Shown here in pieces: positions 17,262-24,291 of a DNA stretch of 64,000 bases (the first letter of the stretch is position 1; each line of letters begins with the position of its first letter). This DNA is from Ignavibacteria bacterium. Lineage in GTDB: Bacteria; Bacteroidota; Ignavibacteria; Ignavibacteriales; SURF-24. The position numbers were made by a program, and so were the translations under genes. Location of the stretch: NCBI GenBank assembly GCA_025612245.1, contig JAAXKQ010000012.1:62001-126000 (forward strand). Direction: 5' to 3'. The notes beneath the pieces are model-generated. The model had not been told where the DNA came from. It saw only the letters and a list, made by a program, of their open reading frames with translations, and did no database searches.

Positions 17262-18581
17262 ATGACTCGTAAAAATGTTCTTATTATGGGCGCCGCAGGG
17301 CGCGATTTTCACAATTTTAACGTTTATTTCAGGGATAACAAGGATTATAACGTAGTTGCCTTTACTGCTACGCAGATTCCGAACATTGACGGCAGGGTTT
17401 ACCCTAAAGAACTGGCCGGTGAGCTCTATCCCGACGGAATTAAGATTTATGATGAAAAGGAGCTGGAATGCCTGATTGATGAACTTGAGGTTGAAGAAGT
17501 GGTTTTTTCTTATTCAGACGTTCCTTTTAACTATGTCATGACCAGGGCTTCAATTGTCAATGCCGCCGGGGCATCCTTCAGGCTGCTTGGCGCTGAAGAA
17601 ACACAGATTAAAAGCTCAAAACCCGTAATTTCAGTCCTTGCCGTCAGAACAGGCAGCGGGAAGAGCCAGACTTCAAGGAAGGTAGTAGAAGTCCTGAGGA
17701 ATGCCGGCAAAAAAGTCGTGGCAATCCGCCACCCCATGCCCTACGGCGACCTTGTAAAACAGAAGGTTCAGAGGTTCGGCTCTCTTGAGGACCTGAAGAT
17801 CCACCAGTGCACGATTGAGGAAATTGAAGAATATGAGCCTCATATTGCCCTAGGCGGCGTTATTTATGCCGGCGTCGATTATGGTGCCATTCTGGCCGAA
17901 GCCGAAAAGGAAGCAGACGTAATCCTCTGGGATGGCGGCAATAACGACATCTCGTTCTATAAATCCGACGTGACATTTACAGTAGTTGACCCTCACCGCC
18001 CCGGCCATGAAATGACGTATTACCCGGGAAACACTTCCTTAAGGATGGCTGATGCGGCAATTATCAATAAAATTGATTCGGCCGACTCTGTAAACATACT
18101 GACGGTCAGGAACAATATCCGCAAGGTGAACCCGAATGCCAAGATCATCGACGGCGCCTCCCCGATATTTGTAGACAACCCGGAACTAATTGCAGGTAAA
18201 AGAGTCCTGGTCGTGGAAGACGGCCCCACGCTTACGCACGGCGAAATGGAATACGGGGCAGGAACAATAGCCGCAATGAACTATGGCGCGGCTGAAATAA
18301 TAGATCCAAGGCCTTATACCGTAAAATCTATCACTGCCACCTACCAAAAGTACCCAAAAATTGGTATTTTACTGCCTGCAATGGGATACGGTGAGGAACA
18401 GGTAAAAGACCTTGAAGAAACTATCAACAATACGGATTGCGACGCGGTTGTTATAGGTACTCCTATCGATTTAGGAAGAATCCTTAAGATAAACAAACCC
18501 TCGACCCGTGTACGTTATGAACTCCAGGAAATCGGAGCAATTACGGTTGAGAGTATTCTAAAAGAAAAAGGGATAATATGA
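17262..18581 (+). CDS. Cyclic 2,3-diphosphoglycerate synthetase-like P-loop protein
   Basis: Homologue of archaeal cyclic 2,3-diphosphoglycerate synthetase (COG2403, often labelled predicted GTPase). It has an N-terminal Rossmann-like segment (MTRKNVLIMGAAGRDFHNFN), a P-loop in RTGSGKS (131-135 G-S-G-K-S), then a SIMIBI-type NTPase region with WDGGNND, TVVDPHRPGHE and AIINKIDS. The C-terminal third holds VVEDGPTLTHGEM and GYGEEQ. The start has GGGAGG upstream. It overlaps the carbamate kinase gene by 4 bases, so the two are translationally coupled. A bacterium is not expected to store cyclic DPG, so the real reaction is uncertain; involvement in carbamoyl-phosphate or acyl-phosphate chemistry is inferred only from the neighbours. 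Confidence 0.85.
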   Translation: MTRKNVLIMGAAGRDFHNFNVYFRDNKDYNVVAFTATQIPNIDGRVYPKELAGELYPDGIKIYDEKELECLIDELEVEEVVFSYSDVPFNYVMTRASIVNAAGASFRLLGAEETQIKSSKPVISVLAVRTGSGKSQTSRKVVEVLRNAGKKVVAIRHPMPYGDLVKQKVQRFGSLEDLKIHQCTIEEIEEYEPHIALGGVIYAGVDYGAILAEAEKEADVILWDGGNNDISFYKSDVTFTVVDPHRPGHEMTYYPGNTSLRMADAAIINKIDSADSVNILTVRNNIRKVNPNAKIIDGASPIFVDNPELIAGKRVLVVEDGPTLTHGEMEYGAGTIAAMNYGAAEIIDPRPYTVKSITATYQKYPKIGILLPAMGYGEEQVKDLEETINNTDCDAVVIGTPIDLGRILKINKPSTRVRYELQEIGAITVESILKEKGII

Positions 18582-19522
18582 AAAAACTGGCTGTCGTTGC
18601 CTTCGGAGGCAACGCGCTGCTGAGGGCTGGACAGACCGGTACAGCAGACGAGCAGGAACAGAATTCATACGAAACCTGTAAAAACCTGATTGAACTCATT
18701 AAAGATGATTATAATATTGTAATCACGCATGGTAATGGTCCCCAGGTCGGCAGCATTTATCTGAGAAGTGAGGCAGGCTATACCTTATACAAGATTCCAA
18801 AGATGCCGCTGGATATTTCTGTGGCTGATTCCCAGGGTGAAATCGGCTACATGATTGAGCGCCAGATGAGGAATCTCCTGATTGAAAACCATATTGAAAA
18901 AAAAATCATTACGGTTTTAACACAGGTACTGGTTGACAAGAATGACAGCGCTTTTTCGGTGCCTACCAAACCGGTAGGCCCTTATTACCTGAAGGAAGAG
19001 GCTGATCTGCTTGCAAAGACCAATAACTGGCTTTTTAAGGAAGATCCGCGCAAGCGCGGCTGGAGGCGTGTTGTTGCTTCTCCAAGGCCCATGGATATTA
19101 TTAACTATGAGCTGATAGCCCAATTGGCAAATGAAGGCCATATTGTAGTTGCTGCGGGCGGGGGAGGGATACCTGTTTATCTTGATGAGAAAAATACTTT
19201 CCGTCCCGTTGAAGATGCCGTAATCGATAAGGACCTTGCCTCGGCTTTGCTGGCATACCAGATCCAGGCCGATGCATTCTTTATACTTACGGACGTTGCA
19301 AAAGTCTGCCTTAATTTCAATAAACCGAACCAGGTTCAGTTGGACGAATTAAAGCTGGAAGATGCAAAAAGGTACTATGATGCGGGTGAGTTTCCTGCCG
19401 GCAGCATGGGACCTAAGATAATGGCTGCAATCAAATTTGTTGAATGCAGCGGAAAGGAAACCATTATTACCGAAGCCACTCAGCTGCACGACCTGAACAG
19501 CGGGACAAAAATTGTCCTTTGA
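18578..19522 (+). CDS. arcC: Carbamate kinase
   Basis: Catalyses reversible ATP + carbamate to ADP + carbamoyl phosphate in the cytoplasm. Amino-acid-kinase-fold motifs are present: GGNALLRAGQ at the N-terminus, THGNGPQVG, the Lys/Arg-rich lid KRGWRRVVASPRP, the AGGGGIPV nucleotide loop, IDKDLASALLA and ILTDVAKV. At 314 residues it is of normal size. The ATG overlaps the previous stop (ATGA), and ornithine carbamoyltransferase follows 55 bases later. In arginine fermenters this enzyme makes ATP, but no arginine deiminase gene is present here. Confidence 0.97.
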   Translation: MKKLAVVAFGGNALLRAGQTGTADEQEQNSYETCKNLIELIKDDYNIVITHGNGPQVGSIYLRSEAGYTLYKIPKMPLDISVADSQGEIGYMIERQMRNLLIENHIEKKIITVLTQVLVDKNDSAFSVPTKPVGPYYLKEEADLLAKTNNWLFKEDPRKRGWRRVVASPRPMDIINYELIAQLANEGHIVVAAGGGGIPVYLDEKNTFRPVEDAVIDKDLASALLAYQIQADAFFILTDVAKVCLNFNKPNQVQLDELKLEDAKRYYDAGEFPAGSMGPKIMAAIKFVECSGKETIITEATQLHDLNSGTKIVL

Positions 19523-19577
19523 AGAGTGGCCCAAGTGAAAAACAGATATAACAGTAAAAGCAGTAAACGGAGAAAAA

Positions 19578-20510
19578 ATGGCAGTTAATATGAAAGGAAA
19601 AAGCCTAATTTCCATTAATGACCTTACAATTGAGGAAGTCTGGCAGATTTTTGAACTCAGTGCAACCCTCAAAATGAAGCGCCTTACCGGGGAACCCCAC
19701 AGATTGCTGGAAGGAAAAACACTTGGAATGATCTTTTCCAAGCCTTCAACAAGAACACGCGTTTCTTTTGAAGTGGGTATTTATGAGCTGGGTGGAATCG
19801 GAATGTACTTCGGGCCAAACGACCTTCAGCTCAAAAAAAGCGAAAGCGTTGCCGATACAGCCAGAGTGCTCTCACGCTTCCTGAGCGGCATTATGATCAG
19901 AACTTTTGATCACCAGGATGTAATTGACCTGGCAACCTATGGATCGATCCCCGTAATAAACGGCTTGACGGACCTGTTGCACCCCTGCCAGGTTCTAACT
20001 GACCTTTTTACAATATATGAGAAAAAGAAGGAATTAAAAGGCTTGAAGCTTGCCTATATAGGCGACGGGAACAACATGGCTCACAGCCTCCTTCACGGAT
20101 GTTCCAAGGTCGGTATGAACATTGCCATTGCTTCACCTTCGGGCTACAAACCCGTAGAACAGATAGTAAAGAACGCCGAGGCAAATGCAACATATATGGG
20201 CAGCAAAGTTGAAATCCTGGATGATCCTATTGCTGCAGTGAAAGATGCCGACGTTGTCTATACAGACGTATGGGCCAGCATGGGGCAGGAGACCGAAGCC
20301 GCGGAGAGAAAAAAGATATTCCGTAACTTCCAGGTCAATTCCGCTCTGGTGAAAAACGCAAAGGAAGATTACCTCTTCATGCATTGCCTTCCGGCACACA
20401 GGGGCGATGAGGTTGTAAATGAGGTTGCAGATTCGCCAAATTCTGTCATTTTTGACGAGGCTGAAAACAGGCTCCACGTTCAGAAAGCAATTATGGCTCT
20501 TTTAATGTAG
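19578..20510 (+). CDS. argF: Ornithine carbamoyltransferase
   Basis: Forms citrulline from ornithine and carbamoyl phosphate, or the reverse, depending on metabolic direction. Signature motifs are SKPSTRTRVSFE (carbamoyl-phosphate binding, about 54-65), HPCQVLTD, YIGDGNNMAHS, the ornithine-loop region TDVWASMGQE and FMHCLPAHRG. Its 310 residues are normal for the family. GGAG lies 6 bases before the ATG. It ends the glmS/cpgS-like/arcC cluster, and a strong terminator follows. Because other arg genes and arcA are absent from the window, anabolic and catabolic roles cannot be told apart from sequence alone. Confidence 0.97.
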   Translation: MAVNMKGKSLISINDLTIEEVWQIFELSATLKMKRLTGEPHRLLEGKTLGMIFSKPSTRTRVSFEVGIYELGGIGMYFGPNDLQLKKSESVADTARVLSRFLSGIMIRTFDHQDVIDLATYGSIPVINGLTDLLHPCQVLTDLFTIYEKKKELKGLKLAYIGDGNNMAHSLLHGCSKVGMNIAIASPSGYKPVEQIVKNAEANATYMGSKVEILDDPIAAVKDADVVYTDVWASMGQETEAAERKKIFRNFQVNSALVKNAKEDYLFMHCLPAHRGDEVVNEVADSPNSVIFDEAENRLHVQKAIMALLM

Positions 20511-20539
20511 TTCCTTAAGAGCAATATACCCTTATTTTA

Positions 20540-20574
20540 TGCCGGATAAACACGCTTTATCCGGCATTTTTTTT
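20540..20574 (+). terminator. Terminator after argF
   Basis: TGCCGGATAAA (20540-20550) pairs perfectly with TTTATCCGGCA (20556-20566) around a 5-base loop and is followed by eight T. Confidence 0.93.
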
Positions 20575-20612
20575 GCGCATTGAGGATGCATTTTCTCAGG
20601 TGCGCAATAAAA

Positions 20613-20633
20613 GGAAGTATGTACATTACTTCC
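20613..20633. repeat. 7-bp inverted repeat GGAAGTA/TACTTCC
   Basis: The arms are at 20613-20619 and 20627-20633 with a 7-base centre, about 70-90 bases upstream of the secreted enzyme gene. It could be an operator or a 5' leader hairpin. Confidence 0.4.
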
Positions 20634-20700
20634 AAATTTATTATCTTGCATGAGCATTTTTTTTTACATTGGTAATTTATTCTTTGGAGCGAAAAAAATA

Positions 20701-21555
20701 ATGAAGCATTTTAACCGGGTATTGTTTTTAACTCTTGCATTCCTCATGGTTTTATGCCAGTTAAGCCTGCAAGCCGGGCAGAAGGGGAAAGACAAGGAAA
20801 AATGGCTTACTTTGCAGAAAAAGGATCTTTCCATGGGAACCTACCATACGAGCCATTACAAAATTTTTAAGAAATACACCTCAGGCTATAACCTTGAAGT
20901 CTTAAAAGGGATCGACAAAGTCCAGGCGCACGCAATGGACGGGGGAGGCTACTTTATAGGGGTAAAAGCCACTCCAGCCGAATCCCCGGTTTACTATGAG
21001 CTCAAGCTTTTCAATAAATCCCTCATTACTCCGCCGCGCCAGAGCAGCTACTGCAGCGGATCATCCTATTCGGCGTTTGTTGAAGCCCTGAATTTAATCC
21101 TTTCAAAGAAGGCTAAAAGGCTCTCCGCGGAAAGGCTTGAAGCACTCAGAATGCAGGAGCCGGACGGAAAAAGAAGGGAAGACTGGGTTAAGTTCTGGGG
21201 AATCTGGAACGCCGACGGCTTTGGAAGTGAGTTTGCGCTTGAGCAGTATTCTTCCATGGGAGTAGCAGTTAAGCCTGAGGACGCACGCCCTGGGGACTTT
21301 GTCAATATCTCCTGGAAATCGGGTGTCGGGCACTCTGTGGTTTTCCTTGGCTGGTACATAGACGAGAACAACAATAAAAACATGGTGTACTGGAGCAGCC
21401 AGAAGTCTTCAAACGGCTATGGCGACCAGGTGGTTTCTCTCAGTAAGATAAAGGAAGTCAAGTTTGTAAGGCTGACAAAACCTGAGAACCTGTTTAATTT
21501 TGACATAAATGCTAAAATAAATAAGGATGTTCCGGGGGACGTAATCTCCTGGTGA
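20701..21555 (+). CDS. Secreted papain/NlpC-P60-like cysteine hydrolase candidate
   Basis: Exported protein of 284 residues with signal peptide MKHFNRVLFLTLAF…LQAG. The mature part has a Cys in SSYCSGSSYSAFV and a His in GVGHSVVFLGW, the order and spacing of a papain-fold (NlpC/P60, CHAP or C39-like) active site. PGDFVNISW before the His is also typical, since these enzymes often have a PGD motif there. A longer frame begins at 20650, but the signal peptide starts cleanly at 20701. Cell-wall amidase activity is an inference. It stands alone between two terminators. Confidence 0.7.
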   Translation: MKHFNRVLFLTLAFLMVLCQLSLQAGQKGKDKEKWLTLQKKDLSMGTYHTSHYKIFKKYTSGYNLEVLKGIDKVQAHAMDGGGYFIGVKATPAESPVYYELKLFNKSLITPPRQSSYCSGSSYSAFVEALNLILSKKAKRLSAERLEALRMQEPDGKRREDWVKFWGIWNADGFGSEFALEQYSSMGVAVKPEDARPGDFVNISWKSGVGHSVVFLGWYIDENNNKNMVYWSSQKSSNGYGDQVVSLSKIKEVKFVRLTKPENLFNFDINAKINKDVPGDVISW

Positions 21556-21570
21556 AGGTCTTGATTCAAT

Positions 21571-21600
21571 AAAAAAAGCGGCCTCGAGGCCGCTTTTTTT
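21571..21600. terminator. Bidirectional terminator between convergent genes
   Basis: AAAAAAAGCGGCCTC and GAGGCCGCTTTTTTT form a near-perfect palindrome that can terminate from both sides; the reverse-strand kinase stop (TAA) touches its right end. Confidence 0.93.
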
Positions 21601-23065
21601 ATGCGCTCTGTAAAATAATAGTAAATACCGTCTCCCTGCCGGGCTCAGACGTGACCTTAATCTCGCCACTGTGCCAGTTTACAATTGACTTAACCACCGA
21701 GAGGCCGAGGCCTGCGCCTCCGGTAGTACGGTTCCTGGAGGATTCGACCCTGAAAAACCTGTCAAAAATTTTCGAGATAAATTCTTCCGGAATTCCGGGC
21801 CCCTGGTTTTTGACCGAAATCTCGAGCTTACTGCCCTCCAACCGGCTTACTTCAATTATCACCGGAGAGGCAATATCTCCGTATTTAATGGCGTTGTCAA
21901 TGAGGTTAAAAAGCGCCTGGCGCATCCATTCAGGATCTATCATCACGGCAACGTCGCCTTGTATCGCGGCTCTTAGTTCTATCTGGCTTTCATTGCCCAG
22001 AAAGCTCATGTCCGCGAGTATGTCTTCCAGGTAAGCCCTCAGGTACACCTTTTCCTTGTGAATTTTTATTAAGGAGTGGTCAATCCTGGAAATGAAGAAG
22101 AGCTTGTCTACAATATTTATCAGTCGCATTGTCTCTTCATAGTTACTTTGAAGAATTTCCCTGTATTCAGCGGGAGTCTTGGGGGATTTCAGTGCAATTT
22201 CAATTTCCCCGCGTAAGATTGTAAGAGGGGTTTTTAACTCGTGCGAAGCCGAAATTGAGAACTGGTTCATGTAGTCAATTGATGTTTTAATCCTGTGTAT
22301 CATTTCATTTAGCTTCCTGACCAGCCTTCCGTATTCATCCTGATACTCCTCGCCTTCGATCGTTTCTTCCAGGTTCTGAGCCGTTATTTCATCCATTCGC
22401 CTGATAATCTGGTCTATCCTGGAAAGCGATCGTGCCGAGATCAGTGCACCACCTAATATTGAAATTATCAGGAATACCGGGGCAATAATGACGTAAATAT
22501 CCTTCAGGCTGTTTAAGGTCTCGTGTATCAGGTCGGCAGGAAATGCAACAATAATCTTGTATTTGCCTTTTTTAAGGTAAGCCCCCCTTATAGTGTAAGG
22601 GGAAAGGCCGGCCTCATTAAAGGTAAGGATGTCAACCTTCCCCGTTTTAACGGCAGGGAAATCCAGCCTGTGGCCCATCAGGTTTTCGGTCCTGAATATG
22701 ATTTTATCTTTGAATTGAACCTGCACGAACGTATTCCTCGGGTTCAGCGTTACGGCTTCAAATATCAGGTCGTAGACCAGGTCCTCAGGCGAGGCGTAAA
22801 GGGAATCGGGTTGAAAATCGTTCAGGTCCACCTTGCTGTCGGAGACAAAATTATAAATTGCCTCGGCCTGCCTGGAAAGGGAAATATCCAGCTGTTCGTT
22901 CAGGCTATGGTGGGTATAGACGTAAATGGCAACTCCAATCATCGCTTCAAGCAGAAGAAAAAGTGAAGAGTACCACAGTGTCGTCTTAAAACGGGTTGTC
23001 TTTACGTACGAGACTGCTTTGGAAATTGTGTTCTTAAGGTTCAAACTTTTTACACCTGAAAACAT
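21599..23065 (-). CDS. OmpR-system sensor histidine kinase (CusS-like)
   Basis: Inner-membrane sensor kinase. One membrane segment near residues 30-50 and a second near 190-212 enclose a periplasmic sensor of about 140 residues. A HAMP linker (about 213-265) follows, then HisKA with His275 in SASHELKTPLT, and an HATPase domain with NLIDNAIKYG, NQGPGIPEE and GGAGLGLSVV. The domain order and sequence resemble heavy-metal sensor kinases (CusS type), but the ligand cannot be read from sequence. It lies 35 bases downstream of its response regulator on the same strand, without a clear ribosome-binding site at 23065. Confidence 0.94.
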   Translation of the reverse strand: MFSGVKSLNLKNTISKAVSYVKTTRFKTTLWYSSLFLLLEAMIGVAIYVYTHHSLNEQLDISLSRQAEAIYNFVSDSKVDLNDFQPDSLYASPEDLVYDLIFEAVTLNPRNTFVQVQFKDKIIFRTENLMGHRLDFPAVKTGKVDILTFNEAGLSPYTIRGAYLKKGKYKIIVAFPADLIHETLNSLKDIYVIIAPVFLIISILGGALISARSLSRIDQIIRRMDEITAQNLEETIEGEEYQDEYGRLVRKLNEMIHRIKTSIDYMNQFSISASHELKTPLTILRGEIEIALKSPKTPAEYREILQSNYEETMRLINIVDKLFFISRIDHSLIKIHKEKVYLRAYLEDILADMSFLGNESQIELRAAIQGDVAVMIDPEWMRQALFNLIDNAIKYGDIASPVIIEVSRLEGSKLEISVKNQGPGIPEEFISKIFDRFFRVESSRNRTTGGAGLGLSVVKSIVNWHSGEIKVTSEPGRETVFTIILQSA

Positions 23066-23100
23066 TTATTTAACTAAATGGAAAGGGGAGAGCCTCTTTA

Positions 23101-23772
23101 TTAGTTGTCCTTAATTGAGTAACCCACTCCTCTTATGGTAAATAAAATCTGTCTATCAAAGTCCTTGTCGATTTTATTCCTGAGCTTATTTATATAAACA
23201 TCAATAACGTTTGTGTCTGTATCGAAATGGTAGTCGTAGACGTGTTCTGAAAGCCTGGTCCTGGAGATTACCTTGTTTTTATTTCTAAGGAGGAACTCCA
23301 GCACGGCATATTCCTTTGGCGTTAGGGAAATTGCAAGGCCGTTTCGTGTCACGCTGTGCGTCTGGAGGTCCATTACCAGGTCGGCCGCCCTGAGTGAAAG
23401 CGACTTTTCACTTTCTTTTCTCCTTAGCAGTGCGCGGATTCTTGCAAGGAGCTCCTCAAATGCAAAAGGTTTTGTCAGGTAGTCGTCAGCTCCCGAATCC
23501 AAACCTTCTACCTTGGATTCAACCGACTGTCTTGCCGTCAAGAGTAGTACGGGTGTGGATATTTTATTCTCCCGGATGGTTTTCAAGAGCGTAATTCCAT
23601 TTATAAAGGGGAGCATTATGTCAAGAATTATAAGGTCATATTCCTGCGACAAAGCCAGTTCGCGCCCCGATTTACCGTCAAAAGCGACGTCCACGGTGTA
23701 GTATTCCTCTTCAAGACCGCGCTTGATAAAGGAGGCTACTTTCTTTTCGTCTTCAACCAGTAATATTTTCAT
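23101..23772 (-). CDS. OmpR/PhoB-family response regulator (CusR-like)
   Basis: Transcription factor with a receiver domain (1-120) and a winged-helix trans_reg_C domain (about 128-220). The phospho-acceptor is Asp51 in LIILDIMLP; the acidic pocket is VEDE near the N-terminus, and the conserved Lys is in DDYLTKPFAF. The DNA-binding domain has LTPKEYAVLEFLLRN and the recognition-helix region VIDVYINKLRNKID. It precedes its kinase gene, so the two form an operon. A terminator separates it from the small secreted protein upstream. Confidence 0.95.
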   Translation of the reverse strand: MKILLVEDEKKVASFIKRGLEEEYYTVDVAFDGKSGRELALSQEYDLIILDIMLPFINGITLLKTIRENKISTPVLLLTARQSVESKVEGLDSGADDYLTKPFAFEELLARIRALLRRKESEKSLSLRAADLVMDLQTHSVTRNGLAISLTPKEYAVLEFLLRNKNKVISRTRLSEHVYDYHFDTDTNVIDVYINKLRNKIDKDFDRQILFTIRGVGYSIKDN

Positions 23773-23785
23773 GCAAATAAGTTAA

Positions 23786-23820
23786 ATAAAAAAAAGGAGA
23801 GTTAAAAACTCTCCTTTTTT
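23786..23820 (-). terminator. Terminator downstream of the small lysine-rich secreted gene
   Basis: AAGGAGAGTT (23794-23803) and AACTCTCCTT (23807-23816) form a long stem flanked by A and T runs. Reading the reverse strand, it ends the transcript of the gene at 23849 and insulates the response-regulator gene. Confidence 0.88.
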
Positions 23821-23848
23821 CGGGATTTATATTTGAAATTACTGAAAA

Positions 23849-24169
23849 TTACTTTTTGCTGTTATTGTTGCTGCTGGAAGATTTTTCTGTCTTTGAACCG
23901 GTCTCAGTAGCTGACTTGTGTGCTTTGTGTTTCTTGTGGTGGCTGGTCTTAACAGAAGTTGTATCGTTTGCTGCAACTTTTGTCTTTTCAGTCTTTGAGG
24001 TCATCTGAGTCTTGGACTCTGATTTTTTGTTCCCCTTTTTAGATGATTTTTCGACTTTCTGTTCTGTCTTTGTTGTACTCTTCTGATCCTTGCTCTGTGC
24101 ATAGCTTAAGTTTGCGCCCCAGAAGAGGACTGTAAGAGCCATTACTACAGCAAAAATACGTGTTTTCAT
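23849..24169 (-). CDS. Small secreted Lys/Ser/Thr-rich protein
   Basis: A 106-residue protein with a clear Sec signal peptide (MKTRIFAVVMALTVLF…SYAQ, cleavage near residue 24), followed by a low-complexity hydrophilic chain of Lys, Ser, Thr and Glu with HHKKHKAHK near the end. It is probably intrinsically disordered and periplasmic or surface-exposed. AAAGGAG lies 6 bases before the ATG. The histidine/lysine cluster could bind metal or an anionic polymer, but no function is established. It sits next to a metal-type two-component pair and has an extended inverted repeat in its leader. Confidence 0.75.
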   Translation of the reverse strand: MKTRIFAVVMALTVLFWGANLSYAQSKDQKSTTKTEQKVEKSSKKGNKKSESKTQMTSKTEKTKVAANDTTSVKTSHHKKHKAHKSATETGSKTEKSSSSNNNSKK

Positions 24170-24182
24170 TTTTTCTCCTTTA

Positions 24183-24227
24183 ACTTAATTGTGTTAGTGT
24201 CATTTTGTTAACACTATAAAATTAAGT
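24183..24227. repeat. Composite inverted repeat in the leader of the lysine-rich secreted gene
   Basis: Outer arms ACTTAATT (24183-24190) and AATTAAGT (24220-24227) enclose inner arms TAGTGT (24195-24200) and ACACTA (24211-24216). It lies 14-58 bases upstream of the start at 24169, ending next to the ribosome-binding site, so an operator or an SD-masking leader is plausible. Confidence 0.5.
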
Positions 24228-24291
24228 AACTCCTATTAAGGAATTCTTAAAGAAAAATTAAAAAATCTTAATCTTTGCCTTCCTTGCGTGA

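Noticed and set aside
17262-20510. A complete arginine deiminase (ADI) fermentation operon
   Set aside because: Carbamate kinase and OTC are present but arginine deiminase and an arginine/ornithine antiporter are not.
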